Positions 8,389-17,387 are shown, counted from the first letter of the stretch. The stretch is 64,000 nucleotides of DNA from Natronincola ferrireducens (GCF_900100845.1 NZ_FNFP01000005.1:1-64000), one strand, 5' to 3'. The notes: generated from the sequence alone by a model not told the origin. Numbers and translations: made by a program.

Positions 8389-9192
8389 ATGGTAATCAAA
8401 ATTAGAGACTTAAGTTTTACTTATCCAAATAATCACAGGGGATTAATCGATGTGAGTTTAGATATTGAAAGTGGCAAAAAAACTGCGATACTAGGGGTCA
8501 ATGGCAGTGGCAAGTCGACTCTACTGTATCATTTAAATGGTATCACCCTACCTCAAACAGGTTCGGTAGAAGTATTAAATATGGATGTAAAGGAAAAAAA
8601 TCTTAGGAAAATCAGACGAGAGGTAGGCTTTTTATTTGATTATCCCGATCATCAATTATTTTCGACAACTGTTTATCGGGACATTAAGTTTGGATTAGAC
8701 AACTATAAATATCCTGAAAAGCAAAAGGATGAGTGTATAAGAAAAGCTGCCAGGGCCCTACGAATTGAAGAACTATTGGAGTATCCTCCCTATCAGCTGA
8801 GTCTAGGACAAAAAAAGAAAGTGGCAATAGCTGGATTAATCGTTTTGGAGCCAAGTATAATTCTTTGTGATGAACCTTTTTCAGGGCTGGATGGGTATAC
8901 ACTGATTTATTTTAAAGAATTGCTAAATGATTGGGTAAAGGAAGGAAAAACAATTGTGTTTTCAACTCATGATGTGGATTTAACCTATGAATGGGCGGAT
9001 AACGTGATTATTTTGAGGGATGGTAAGGTTCTTAAAAGCGGAACTGCATCGGAGGTCTTAACTAAGGAAGAGACCTATTTAGAAGCAGGTCTTGTAAAGC
9101 CTATGCTGTATGATTTATTCCAAGACAGTGAATACAAACCCCAAAATATAAGGGAAGCCAAAGAACATCTAAGTAAAAAATTTGCCTATTAA
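8389..9192 (+). CDS. cbiO: cobalt ECF transporter ATPase (CbiO-like)
   Basis: This ABC ATPase of 267 residues powers the ECF transporter. Visible motifs are Walker A GVNGSGKST (36-44), a Q-loop region (DYPDHQLFSTTV), the signature LSLGQKKKVAIAG, Walker B IILCDEPFSGLD and the switch His in FSTHD. I use ATG 8389, preceded by GGGAAGGTGTAAG; an upstream in-frame ATG at 8371 lies inside cbiQ and lacks a site. Only one ATPase is encoded, consistent with a homodimeric CbiO of the dedicated (group I) cobalt/nickel systems. Confidence 0.93.
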   Translation: MVIKIRDLSFTYPNNHRGLIDVSLDIESGKKTAILGVNGSGKSTLLYHLNGITLPQTGSVEVLNMDVKEKNLRKIRREVGFLFDYPDHQLFSTTVYRDIKFGLDNYKYPEKQKDECIRKAARALRIEELLEYPPYQLSLGQKKKVAIAGLIVLEPSIILCDEPFSGLDGYTLIYFKELLNDWVKEGKTIVFSTHDVDLTYEWADNVIILRDGKVLKSGTASEVLTKEETYLEAGLVKPMLYDLFQDSEYKPQNIREAKEHLSKKFAY

Positions 9193-9237
9193 AGTCTAGT
9201 ACTTTAAAATGTATATTTTATTAAGGAGGAAAAAGAA

Positions 9238-9813
9238 ATGAGAAAAAACATTTCAATGATTATGGTTTTAATTTTGCTATTGACGATAGGTCTGGTAGGG
9301 TGTGGTACAGGAAATGAAAGCAATGCAGGGGTAGGGGAAGTGCAACAGGAAGAGCAGAACCCAGTACAAGAGCATGATGAAGGTGATCATGACGAGGAGG
9401 AACGTGGTGAAGAAGGACATGACCATGGAGATTATGAATGGATTGGAGAATTTGAGTTCAAGGAAGGAAGCTACTTATTTCATTTTGGTGCAAGTGAAGA
9501 TGAAACCATGGATGTTGGTTTTATAAAGATTGGAAGTAATATTATTGATTTAGATCATCACGCATCCCACTTAATGTTGACTGAAAAGGAAGTAATCAAA
9601 CAGGACAGCACTTTTGAAGCAAGGCCGGACTACGCTTATACCTTTGAAATGGCTGAAGATCATGGACATATTCATTTCACAATAAAGGAAGAGGGCACCT
9701 ACGCTATTGTAACTGAGCATTTTCCTGGAGAAAGCAATATGCAGATATTTGATGAAAACAAAGTAGAGATTTTGCCAATAAGAGAGCATGAAGGAGAAGG
9801 ACATAGTCATTAA
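9238..9813 (+). CDS. His/Glu/Asp-rich lipoprotein of the cobalt operon
   Basis: A lipoprotein signal peptide (hydrophobic residues 7-20, lipobox LVGC, Cys22) is followed by an acidic linker and a metal-binding-like stretch HDEGDHDEEERGEEGHDHGD, then a roughly 110-residue compact domain (EWIGEFEFKEGSYLFHFG ... YAIVTEHFPGESN) and a His tail EGEGHSH. It sits between cbiO and cbiM in the same operon behind AAGGAGG, so it probably captures Co(II) or Ni(II) at the outer membrane face and passes it to CbiM. I know this domain only as an unnamed family next to metal transporters. Metal binding is inferred from composition and context. Confidence 0.75.
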   Translation: MRKNISMIMVLILLLTIGLVGCGTGNESNAGVGEVQQEEQNPVQEHDEGDHDEEERGEEGHDHGDYEWIGEFEFKEGSYLFHFGASEDETMDVGFIKIGSNIIDLDHHASHLMLTEKEVIKQDSTFEARPDYAYTFEMAEDHGHIHFTIKEEGTYAIVTEHFPGESNMQIFDENKVEILPIREHEGEGHSH

Positions 9814-9836
9814 TAAATATTTAGGAGGTGCCATCT

Positions 9837-10448
9837 ATGCATTTAGCCGATGGAGTATTAAGTACCCCAGTGATTGTAGCATCATATGGGGTATCGATAG
9901 CCAGTATGGCGGTTGCAGCTAAGGGAATCAAGGATGAAGAGATTCCTAAAATAAGTTTAATGGCAGGAACATTTTTTGCAGTATCACTAATTTCTATTCC
10001 AGTTCCGCCTACCTCGGTACATCCGCTGTTATGTGGGCTAATCGGTATAATCCTTGGAAAAAAAGCACCTCTTGCCTTTTTTCCTGCACTATTGTTACAG
10101 GCCCTGTTATTTAGACATGGAGGAGTAACCTCATTGGGGGCAAATACCGTGATGCTGTCAATACCCGCATATTTATCCCATATGCTATATCAAAAAATAC
10201 CTATGAAGAAACCTGCTGCTAGGGGAGGTATAATAGGTGCCATATCCGTTGTAATGACTGTGATTATACTGATTTTTTTACTGGCATTGACGGATGCCAG
10301 GTTTGCAGCGGGAGATTTTTCAGTTGTGAAAATTGCAATGGTAGGCCATGCACCGCTTATAATAGTAGAAGGTATTGTTACTGCCTTTGCAGTACAATTT
10401 ATCGATAAAAACAAAAAAGATTGGATAGAAGAGAGGGTGCTTGTATGA
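9837..10448 (+). CDS. cbiM: cobalt ECF transporter substrate-specific component (CbiM)
   Basis: CbiM is the S component that binds the metal. I choose ATG 9837, after GGAGGTG, because the family needs the N-terminus Met-His-x-Ala-Asp-Gly (here MHLADGVLS): in the known NikM/CbiM structures the N-terminal amine and His2 are metal ligands. The frame is open from a GTG nine bases upstream, which overlaps the SD itself. About six to seven hydrophobic segments follow, with PVPPTSVHPLLCGLIG carrying a second conserved His. At 203 residues it lacks a fused CbiN. The 3' end overlaps the next gene by ATGA. Confidence 0.93.
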   Translation: MHLADGVLSTPVIVASYGVSIASMAVAAKGIKDEEIPKISLMAGTFFAVSLISIPVPPTSVHPLLCGLIGIILGKKAPLAFFPALLLQALLFRHGGVTSLGANTVMLSIPAYLSHMLYQKIPMKKPAARGGIIGAISVVMTVIILIFLLALTDARFAAGDFSVVKIAMVGHAPLIIVEGIVTAFAVQFIDKNKKDWIEERVLV

Positions 10449-10858
10449 AAACAATAGTAAAGAGAAGTATTATATTTTTTCTAATCTGCCTGCTTCTTTT
10501 GATACCTACCTCCTCCTTTGCCCATGGAATGCTTTTAAAGCTGGAGGAGCCAGGAGTATTAAAGGTGGAATATGATGGTGGGGGTTTTTCACCAAGAACC
10601 GAAGTCACCATCTATGATGAAGAAGGCAATGAGTTGGGCAAGGGACCAGTAGATGAAGAGGGTAAATTTCATTTTGATCCAGACCTGAAGGTTCATAGCG
10701 CTGTGGCCGATGATGGTATGGGCCATAGAGCCGAATATAAGGAAGGTGTTGAAGAAAAGAGCATACCAAAGGTACCAGTAGTAATTGGTGTGTTTGCAGT
10801 GATAGCGGTTGTCTTTGTTATATTTAATAAAAAATCAAAAGCACAACAGCAGCAATAG
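10445..10858 (+). CDS. NikL/CbiL-like membrane-anchored auxiliary protein
   Basis: The start ATG 10445 overlaps the cbiM stop (ATGA). The 137-residue protein has an N-terminal signal peptide ending SSFA, so that maturation leaves His-Gly at the new N-terminus, then a beta-rich domain (VEYDGGGFSPRTEVTIYDEEG, about 30-95), then a C-terminal membrane span (VVIGVFAVIAVVFVIF) and a basic tail. This matches the auxiliary components called NikL in nickel ECF systems, which replace the two-span CbiN. The riboswitches point to cobalt. An exposed His after cleavage would suit metal handling. Confidence 0.75.
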   Translation: MKTIVKRSIIFFLICLLLLIPTSSFAHGMLLKLEEPGVLKVEYDGGGFSPRTEVTIYDEEGNELGKGPVDEEGKFHFDPDLKVHSAVADDGMGHRAEYKEGVEEKSIPKVPVVIGVFAVIAVVFVIFNKKSKAQQQQ

Positions 10859-10899
10859 GTTTTGCTCGTATCCGTAAAATACAGCCCACATATGAAAAA

Positions 10900-10938
10900 A
10901 GTCCTATCTATGAAATAATTATCATAAATAGGGCTTTT
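10900..10938 (+). terminator. terminator of the cobalt operon
   Basis: AGTCCTATCTATG pairs with CATAAATAGGGCT (10923-10935, including G-U pairs), followed by TTTTTA. It closes the cbi operon. Confidence 0.7.
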
Positions 10939-11638
10939 TACTACTTTTAAGCTTTAAATATTGCTGGGGATTTCTCCATTTCTTTTACAAAATAGCAATT
11001 GAGTCATTCTCAGTTTTCTGAACACTGTTTGATGAACATGCTTACATTCAATGGTTTCTTTGTATGGAAAAAGCATATGAATATTTGGTTGGGAATCGAA
11101 AAATTAATTTAGTAGAGGGGTTAATACCATTACCCATCAAAATAGTAAGTCTACTATAATTCCACTAATTGAAAAGTGGTATTACCCATGAATAGAATAG
11201 GACTTTAATTGAATTTACTAATGATATCAACTGTTTTGAACTTTTACAGGCTTTCAAACTAAATATGAAGAAAGTAAGGTATACAGTTTTTAAAAAACAA
11301 CAAAAATTAAGGCTTCTATTATAATGGGCTGTGAGTCAATAAAAGACACCAATTCAATACTAGGTCCAGAAATCTTAGCTGATAACATGCTTGATATGGA
11401 GCAATTCCTGGATCAGTCCCAAATTAACCTGGTGCTAAAGCCAATGAATAAGGACGGTGTTGATCAACTGCAGGATATTCATTATCAGTTATATATTAAT
11501 CAGAGCTACTCCCTTTCATATATTGGATATAAAAATACTCCCGATAGAAATTTGTGGCATTTTATAATTACCTCAATTATTATCTAGAAAGAGTATATTT
11601 AATCTGGGCACACAAAATTTTCTACAGGCTTCTTTCGG
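10939..11638. other. 700-base gap without a convincing gene
   Basis: An 87-codon open frame at 11324-11587 (plus) has no ribosome-binding site and resembles no protein I know; I do not accept it as a gene, although its composition is not absurd for a decayed one. An inverted repeat AATACCA / TGGTATT (about 11126 and 11177) is present. Nothing else is clear, including no obvious terminator for the minus-strand response regulator gene. Confidence 0.4.
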
Positions 11639-12250
11639 CTAAATATATCTATATTTTTGTTTTGGTCTTCCTCTTTTGCCTATGGATTGGGCTATTTCAA
11701 CAACATTTACTTCAATTAGATAATTGATATATCTATGGGTAGTCTGATAAGCATATCCTGTAGCTTCAGAAACTTCATCAATAGTCATGGCTTCTTTTTT
11801 ATTTTTCATATATTCTTTTATTGCCTCAACTGTATATTCATTAATACCCTTAGGATATTGTTGTTGTATCTTATGGCCTTGATGAACTTTGCTATGTCTA
11901 AGATGCACACTAATTCGTGATAAAAAATCAGGTATTTTTATAGGCTTTAGTGCAAAGTCATTAGCTCCTGCCAATAAAAACTTATCTGCTAATTCTTGAT
12001 CTTCGTCAACAGTCAAAACAATAATTGGTATATCCTTATAAATCTCACGTATTTTCTTTACCCCTATCAAACCATTTATAAGAGGCATATGATAATCTAT
12101 GATGATAATATCTATAGTCTCTGCCTTCAACACAGCTAAACCCTTATTTACATTATTAGCTAGATGGGGTTCCCAGTTTTTAAGTTTACATATTTCGCCC
12201 AAGCCTTGAAGAATATCTTTATTATCATCTATTATTAGTATTTTTTCCAT
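11639..12250 (-). CDS. response regulator, receiver plus HTH (CitB/DcuR-like)
   Basis: The N-terminal receiver domain (about 1-120) has Asp8/Asp9, the phosphoacceptor Asp52 in IIIIDYHMP and the conserved Lys in ALKPIK. The C-terminal 70 residues form a DNA-binding domain (MTIDEVSEATGYAYQTTHRYINYL, then GKRGRPKQKYRY) like that of the CitB/DcuR/MalR family. It follows the histidine kinase by about 50 bases on the same strand, so the two form a cognate pair. It is the last gene of the long minus-strand block and probably controls the polymer genes upstream, though no binding site was identified. Confidence 0.88.
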   Translation of the reverse strand: MEKILIIDDNKDILQGLGEICKLKNWEPHLANNVNKGLAVLKAETIDIIIIDYHMPLINGLIGVKKIREIYKDIPIIVLTVDEDQELADKFLLAGANDFALKPIKIPDFLSRISVHLRHSKVHQGHKIQQQYPKGINEYTVEAIKEYMKNKKEAMTIDEVSEATGYAYQTTHRYINYLIEVNVVEIAQSIGKRGRPKQKYRYI

Positions 12251-12302
12251 TTTTATCTGCTCCTTTCATGAGCTATGTAACACAAATGAATATAGTGTTA
12301 TA

Positions 12303-13721
12303 CTATGATTCAGCTATTTCTTTTTGAAATCCACAGGGAAGCTCTATCAGCACTTGAGTTTTCTGTCCTTCAGTTGAATTCACAGCAATCGTTCCATTAT
12401 GATTCTCTATAACAGTTTTTGCAAAACCTAAACCAATACCAAAGGAATTTTTTGTACTGAAACCTCTTTCCCATATTCTTGAAAGGGCTTCCTGTTGGAT
12501 TCCTTTTCCATTATCAGAAATTTTGATGTTAATTTGATCTATATTTTTTGTGACTTGGATGTCAATCATCGGATTTTCTTTGTCAATACTATCTATACTG
12601 TTTTTAATGATATTAATAATAGCTCTAGACATTCTAATTTTATTCATATAAATTATGTCTGCGCTACATGCTATATTTACTTTCAAAATATCAGCAATAT
12701 CATAAGTTGATATTTGAGATAAAATACTATCGAATAATTCTTCTATTGTCACCATTCTTTTTTTGTTTTCTTGAAGAATCTCTGAAATCATACAATTTAG
12801 TTGATTAACAGAGGAGAGTATTTTTGCTGCATAATCATGGCACTTTACATCTATTTCAGTCATTTCTATTAATGATGCATAGACCTGTATGGTAGTCAGT
12901 GGTGTTTTTAGATCATGTACTAGGTTCTGTGTTTCTTCTATGGAGCGTGCTTTGATATTGTTCAATCTTGCTTCATCCAACTCTTTCTTTATTTTTCGGG
13001 TAATTTCAATATCAATAAGAGCTTTGTTTTGATCTACAAAAATTTTATATATCAGTAAAGCATTAACAGTAAAAATACAGAATAAAAACCATGAGATAAA
13101 AGTAAGGATGCTGTCTGTATTGATAATTGCTGAAATATATTTAATATCTCTTGATATTTCACCATTACCAAAACCATAATCAGAAAGAGTTGGTACTATG
13201 TCAAGCCATTGAAACCCAATTAATAAAATAATAATAAAAATTGATTTTTTTGTGATACTAATATATTTCATTTCTCGAATACTAAAAATAGTCATTGCGC
13301 TAATAACAAGGATAGAGGTCATGCCAAAATTATAGCGGATATCATAGATACAATAAATTAAATGATATATAGAGGGAATAATCATTAGTACCATAAAGAT
13401 ATAAATAAATTTTTTTATAGATGTATTTATTGTTTTATGTATCCATTCCATCAAAGCAAAGGTTGCTGTATATATGGGAAGTATTCTTATTGAATTCATT
13501 ATAATCAACATAAATGCAGCGATAAGCAGCAATCCTTGATCAGAATTAATAGCACTTAAATACATATATTTGTAAATAGGGAATGACACTGAATTAAAAA
13601 CTCTTGGCATCAATAGTCCTAGCAAAAATAGAATACCTATATTTCTAAGACTCTTGCTTTTTAATATAGCCCAGCTTTTTTTTGATTTCACATCGGTGGA
13701 TATGTCCATAGTATAAAACAC
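12303..13721 (-). CDS. multi-span membrane histidine kinase
   Basis: The first half holds about six or seven hydrophobic segments with only short loops, so the signal is probably sensed in or near the membrane. Then come a coiled linker, the phosphoacceptor motif NLVHDLKTPLTT, an N box IINIIKNSIDS, and G boxes DNGKGI and SFGIGLGFAK. I place the start at GTG 13721, preceded by GGAGG at five bases; an ATG at 13709 and an open frame from 13799 also exist. Even the shortest choice overlaps the 3' end of pgsW by 65 bases or more. Kinases paired with CitB-type regulators usually have a periplasmic PAS-like domain, which this one lacks. Confidence 0.85.
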   Translation of the reverse strand: MFYTMDISTDVKSKKSWAILKSKSLRNIGILFLLGLLMPRVFNSVSFPIYKYMYLSAINSDQGLLLIAAFMLIIMNSIRILPIYTATFALMEWIHKTINTSIKKFIYIFMVLMIIPSIYHLIYCIYDIRYNFGMTSILVISAMTIFSIREMKYISITKKSIFIIILLIGFQWLDIVPTLSDYGFGNGEISRDIKYISAIINTDSILTFISWFLFCIFTVNALLIYKIFVDQNKALIDIEITRKIKKELDEARLNNIKARSIEETQNLVHDLKTPLTTIQVYASLIEMTEIDVKCHDYAAKILSSVNQLNCMISEILQENKKRMVTIEELFDSILSQISTYDIADILKVNIACSADIIYMNKIRMSRAIINIIKNSIDSIDKENPMIDIQVTKNIDQINIKISDNGKGIQQEALSRIWERGFSTKNSFGIGLGFAKTVIENHNGTIAVNSTEGQKTQVLIELPCGFQKEIAES

Positions 13722-14730
13722 CACTTCCTCCAATAAGTAATAATAAAATGCCAATACTTCTATTATAATGATATCTAAAATAAATTTCTTCAACTGCAAT
13801 ATTGGGTATAGGAATGGGATCTATTTGAATACCGTATTCAGTAGCTAGGTCTTTAATATCTAGAAGATTTATAACACCAATACCGCGACTTAAAAAATTT
13901 CCTGCTAATCCTATATCATTATAATTCAGCTTAAGTTTTGGATTAATATAACCATTCTCCAGCCCATAACCCAAATCTTTTTTTCCAAGACCAACGATAT
14001 TACCGCCAATATTTATAAAAAGAGCAATATTAGGATCGTGAGTATAGTAGATTTTTAATCGCTCATTGATATTTTCATCATAGTCTTTTATATAAATAAA
14101 GCTTTTATCTTGATGACGTTTACCTATCTCTTCTAATAATTTTTGATCCATGTCTTTCCCGATATCATCTGCCCCACCATAAGAATAGGCTATACTTGAT
14201 GTGTTGATAAACCCATCTTCTAATAATCTCTGTTCCATGTCTAAATAGGTCAATCTTGGGTCATTTGCTCCGTAGGTAGATGAGCCAATAGATGATATGA
14301 GTAAAACATCTAATTCCAGCACTTCTGCAGCTGCAATAACTGCAAGGTTTAGAGCAGGAAATGATCCTGAAGCATTTACTGCAACGGTATCTCCTTTTCT
14401 TAATCCTGCTTCCACCATCATCTGAACAACCATAGCTGCAATATGGGGATTAGTGGTAGTTCTTTTAGACTCCAGAGAGCCAAGGGTAGTTGTAATATAA
14501 GTGTATCTTGGACCCACGATACCTGTTTCATTAATATCAATAGAGGTATCAATTCTACCGTCAATTTCTAAACGATAGATTTTTACCTGCTGAAATATTC
14601 TTTCTAAATGTTGACTGGCAGCTACTTTTTTATCATAAAGCAAATCTTTATCTTTTATTTTTGAATATTCGAGGAAGGTATATCCTAATAGTAAAATTAC
14701 AAGTAAAACAAATAATATTCTATTTTTCAT
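13645..14730 (-). CDS. pgsW: poly-gamma-glutamate system protein PgsW-like
   Basis: The 361-residue protein has an N-terminal membrane span (about 4-20), a long soluble region with ETGIVGPRYTYITTTLGSL, VNASGSFPALNLAVIAAAE, and IGSSTYGANDPRLTYLDME, and a C-terminal span (SIGILLLLIGGSGVLYY) with a short basic tail. This matches a family that co-occurs with pgsB and pgsC but whose biochemical role is unknown to me. It overlaps pgsC by ATGA and is followed by a kinase gene that overlaps its own end. PgsA, the usual metallophosphoesterase-like partner, is absent, so PgsW may take its place in export or complex assembly (inference). Confidence 0.8.
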   Translation of the reverse strand: MKNRILFVLLVILLLGYTFLEYSKIKDKDLLYDKKVAASQHLERIFQQVKIYRLEIDGRIDTSIDINETGIVGPRYTYITTTLGSLESKRTTTNPHIAAMVVQMMVEAGLRKGDTVAVNASGSFPALNLAVIAAAEVLELDVLLISSIGSSTYGANDPRLTYLDMEQRLLEDGFINTSSIAYSYGGADDIGKDMDQKLLEEIGKRHQDKSFIYIKDYDENINERLKIYYTHDPNIALFINIGGNIVGLGKKDLGYGLENGYINPKLKLNYNDIGLAGNFLSRGIGVINLLDIKDLATEYGIQIDPIPIPNIAVEEIYFRYHYNRSIGILLLLIGGSGVLYYGHIHRCEIKKKLGYIKKQES

Positions 14731-15152
14731 ATAAAATAGCTCCCCTGCATCAAAATAAGCATGACCTTCAAAATAATGCTCGTTATAAAAAGAGAAAATA
14801 GAGTTGGCAATACCCCTTGTTTATCACATTCAAAGGCTATCAGTCCAGGAATAATACTGCCAATGGCCAAATAAGGGAGGAATAAAGATTGAACAAAAAT
14901 CAGCTTTAAAATAATGCCCAGTACAATAGCTAAGGCAAAGGTTCTTTTTCCATAAATAGGAATATAATTGCTTAAAAGCTTTAATAAGTAGTATATAATA
15001 ACTGATATAATAATCGTACCAATAATTCGTTTTGGTTGGTCAATAAATAGTGCTAGATAAATTGGTGAAATCATTCCCCCAGGAGATAATTCTGTTATTT
15101 CATAATATGTGAGACTAATAATGATACCAATTCCTATAAAAACTTCTAACAC
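14727..15152 (-). CDS. pgsC: poly-gamma-glutamate biosynthesis protein PgsC/CapC
   Basis: A 141-residue membrane protein with four to five spans, similar in size to PgsC (about 149). It starts MLEVFIGIGIIISLTYYEIT and carries ELSPGGMISPIYLALF, the motif I associate with PgsC/CapC. With PgsB it forms the amide-ligase complex for the polymer at the membrane. It overlaps pgsB by seven bases and pgsW by four, so the three are translated as one coupled unit. Confidence 0.85.
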   Translation of the reverse strand: MLEVFIGIGIIISLTYYEITELSPGGMISPIYLALFIDQPKRIIGTIIISVIIYYLLKLLSNYIPIYGKRTFALAIVLGIILKLIFVQSLFLPYLAIGSIIPGLIAFECDKQGVLPTLFSLFITSIILKVMLILMQGSYFI

Positions 15153-16201
15153 AATAAGACCTCCTCTTCTAACATTTGTATTCCAAACCCTTTAATATTG
15201 CCAATACCTACGATTAAAAAGCCATCAAATTCAATATCTTTAATGCTTTTAATAAGTATAATATCTCCAGGAAATTGAAGTTTCTTCAATTTCTTATGAA
15301 CATAAGGACTCCCATTACCTGAAAGATATACTATATCTGAATTGTATTCTAATATAAGATCTAGCATCATAGTAAGTCTATCGGGACGATCCTGTCTATG
15401 ATTGTATAGAATAGCTTTTTTGTAAGGTTTATGATCTTTATATTTGTTGAGGAGAATTTTTGTAGATCCATAATCGTTGGCACTAAATCCATTTATAAAA
15501 ATCCCCTCACCTACTTTATAAATCTCTTGGTGACCTATGTCCAAAGTATAATTTTTTAGTCCCATCCTGCTTTTCTCTAAATCAAGGCCAAAATATTCAC
15601 AAACACTCAAAGCCATATTAGCATTTTGAGAAAAAGTATCTTCTGACTGGAAATAAGCTTTTTTGATATGATGATTAGCATCTAGAGGTTTATAATAGGT
15701 ATCTGTTATGAGTATGCCTTGTTTTGGTTTAACCATCAGCAAAGATTGAGCTATTTCTTCTTTTGTATAACCTAAAATACCCAAATGATCCTCTTTTACA
15801 TTCGTAATAACAGCTACATCCGCTTTCAATATAGTTTCTGATTGTAATTGCAGCTTTGGATTAACAGCCATACATTCAACAATAAGATAATCACATTTTA
15901 AATCACTGGCCATTTTTAATATTCGTCTTTGCTCTCTAATATTAGCTTGAGTTTTTCTATGTATTTTTTTTATATCACCATTTGGCATAACGATAGCTGC
16001 TTCACTTCCAGTTGTCTTTGCTATACCTATAAGGCCATTGTTTTTGAAAGCAGCATCAATCATCCTAACTACAGTTGACTTTCCCCGAATACCGTTGACA
16101 TGAATAACATACTTTATGTTTCTTCGCCATTTCTTACATAAATGCTCTTCTAAATAAAGGCCTCCTATTAATAAAATAAATAAAATCAATAAAATGGGCA
16201 T
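15146..16201 (-). CDS. pgsB: poly-gamma-glutamate synthase PgsB/CapB
   Basis: PgsB is an ATP-dependent amide ligase of the Mur-ligase type that joins glutamates through the gamma-carboxylate. Residues 2-18 form a membrane span; then the nucleotide-binding loop HVNGIRGKSTVVRM (G37-T43) and the Mur-ligase signature VAVITNVKEDHLG follow. At 351 residues it is somewhat shorter than the Bacillus enzyme (about 390). ATG 16201 follows AAAGGAG. The gene comes after a secreted hydrolase on the same strand. Polymer identity (D-, L-, or mixed glutamate, or another gamma-linked product) cannot be read from sequence. Confidence 0.9.
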   Translation of the reverse strand: MPILLILFILLIGGLYLEEHLCKKWRRNIKYVIHVNGIRGKSTVVRMIDAAFKNNGLIGIAKTTGSEAAIVMPNGDIKKIHRKTQANIREQRRILKMASDLKCDYLIVECMAVNPKLQLQSETILKADVAVITNVKEDHLGILGYTKEEIAQSLLMVKPKQGILITDTYYKPLDANHHIKKAYFQSEDTFSQNANMALSVCEYFGLDLEKSRMGLKNYTLDIGHQEIYKVGEGIFINGFSANDYGSTKILLNKYKDHKPYKKAILYNHRQDRPDRLTMMLDLILEYNSDIVYLSGNGSPYVHKKLKKLQFPGDIILIKSIKDIEFDGFLIVGIGNIKGFGIQMLEEEVLLC

Positions 16202-16220
16202 AGTTTCTCCTTTATTAAAT

Positions 16221-16254
16221 AGAGAAAGCCCCTTAGATAGTAGAGACTTTCTCT
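16221..16254 (-). other. hairpin between the hydrolase gene and pgsB
   Basis: AGAGAAAG and CTTTCTCT pair across an 18-base loop in the 58-base gap. No T-run follows in the direction of transcription, so it is more likely an mRNA stability or partial-attenuation element than a full terminator. Confidence 0.4.
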
Positions 16255-16259
16255 GTTAT

Positions 16260-17387
16260 TTATTCTGATTTTAATAAATAATTTCCGATACCATTATTTA
16301 TTATATCATAATAATCTGGAACAGCGTTAACTTCTATGGGCTTGTCAGGATAGGTATCTGTAAAAACCCTAAGAAATTCCATAATAGCTTCCGTATGTCT
16401 TGCCACCCTCTCAGAAATGGGATGTCCATTATCATCGAAGGGCACATATAGATATCCTAGCTTGCCAGCTTTTACATAGCCACTGTCTTTACCTTCAACT
16501 GCTAATGTAGCATCTGTTTTACCACGCAGCCTTCCTTGGCAAGGATTAGCAGTCTCCATAAGAATTGCTAATGTATCTGTATAGTCTCCAAGCTCTCTAT
16601 GGGTAAGCCCACGAAGATTTGGTGGAGATGGTTCAAGTCCATATTGAATTCCATTGATTTGTAGATTAATTAATGCACTTGATGCAATCCCCATAGCATC
16701 CTCATGGGCTACAATTGCATTGTTGACAGGATACTCTGGTGATGCCTCATGTAGATCAAAGGTCATGTTAATACCTTCAGTATTAATTAGGTTTACAATC
16801 CCAAAGCATACTTGCTCTGTACGTGTACCATCCTCTCTACCAGGATACCCACGATTTAAGTTTCTCGTTTCACTACCGGATAGTTTTTGACCTGATGCAG
16901 CGTGAATATATACATCAGGATCTGGCCATTGGTCTATAGGGTTTGTTGCTCTAGAACCATATTGAAACCAGCGTTCACCCCAAGGTGTTTTAATACTGAA
17001 TTTTTGAGGTGAACCTTCTTGAGAGTCATTATGGGTAAAGGCACTTGCGTTCGAATGTGGAATGATGTATACCGTTCCAGATTCAGGCTTCATATTTTCT
17101 AAAAGTAATACTGCTGTAAGATACCCTGAAGGTTCATTTGGATGGGTTCCCCCTAATATCAACACACTCCCACCAGGTTTTTCACCTTTTAGAATATATA
17201 TTTCAGTATCAGAAGATGTCCCCTTAATATTTGGGGAATATTCACTTAGCATTCTAACTTCAGTAACCCCAGGTCCTTTAATCATTGGATCTTTGTGGTA
17301 CATTTGTGAAAAGCTTTTTCCTGCTAATGCTGTAATGATTAATGTTATTAATAAAAATACTATTGCTATACGTTGATGTTTTTTCAT
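16260..17387 (-). CDS. secreted M14-like zinc hydrolase (AstE/AspA fold)
   Basis: An N-terminal signal peptide or anchor (AIVFLLITLIITALAG) precedes a zinc-hydrolase domain with HPNEP (zinc H-x-x-E), NRGYPGR, the third zinc ligand in DLHEA and a candidate catalytic Glu in METANP. These are the motifs of the M14/succinylglutamate desuccinylase-aspartoacylase superfamily. Phage PghP, which cuts gamma-glutamyl bonds of poly-gamma-glutamate, also has an M14-type fold. Together with its place directly before pgsB, that makes a gamma-glutamyl hydrolase or deacylase role plausible. It faces the outside, so it would trim or release polymer. The start ATG 17387 follows AAAGGGGTGGAAC. Confidence 0.8.
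   Translation of the reverse strand: MKKHQRIAIVFLLITLIITALAGKSFSQMYHKDPMIKGPGVTEVRMLSEYSPNIKGTSSDTEIYILKGEKPGGSVLILGGTHPNEPSGYLTAVLLLENMKPESGTVYIIPHSNASAFTHNDSQEGSPQKFSIKTPWGERWFQYGSRATNPIDQWPDPDVYIHAASGQKLSGSETRNLNRGYPGREDGTRTEQVCFGIVNLINTEGINMTFDLHEASPEYPVNNAIVAHEDAMGIASSALINLQINGIQYGLEPSPPNLRGLTHRELGDYTDTLAILMETANPCQGRLRGKTDATLAVEGKDSGYVKAGKLGYLYVPFDDNGHPISERVARHTEAIMEFLRVFTDTYPDKPIEVNAVPDYYDIINNGIGNYLLKSE

Noticed and set aside
9828-9836. GTG start three codons upstream for cbiM
   Set aside because: The GTG is part of the GGAGGTG ribosome-binding site, and the family requires Met-His at the N-terminus.
11324-11587. 87-codon plus-strand frame
   Set aside because: No SD, no recognisable domain, isolated in a gap between convergent units; kept only as a note in the gap entry.
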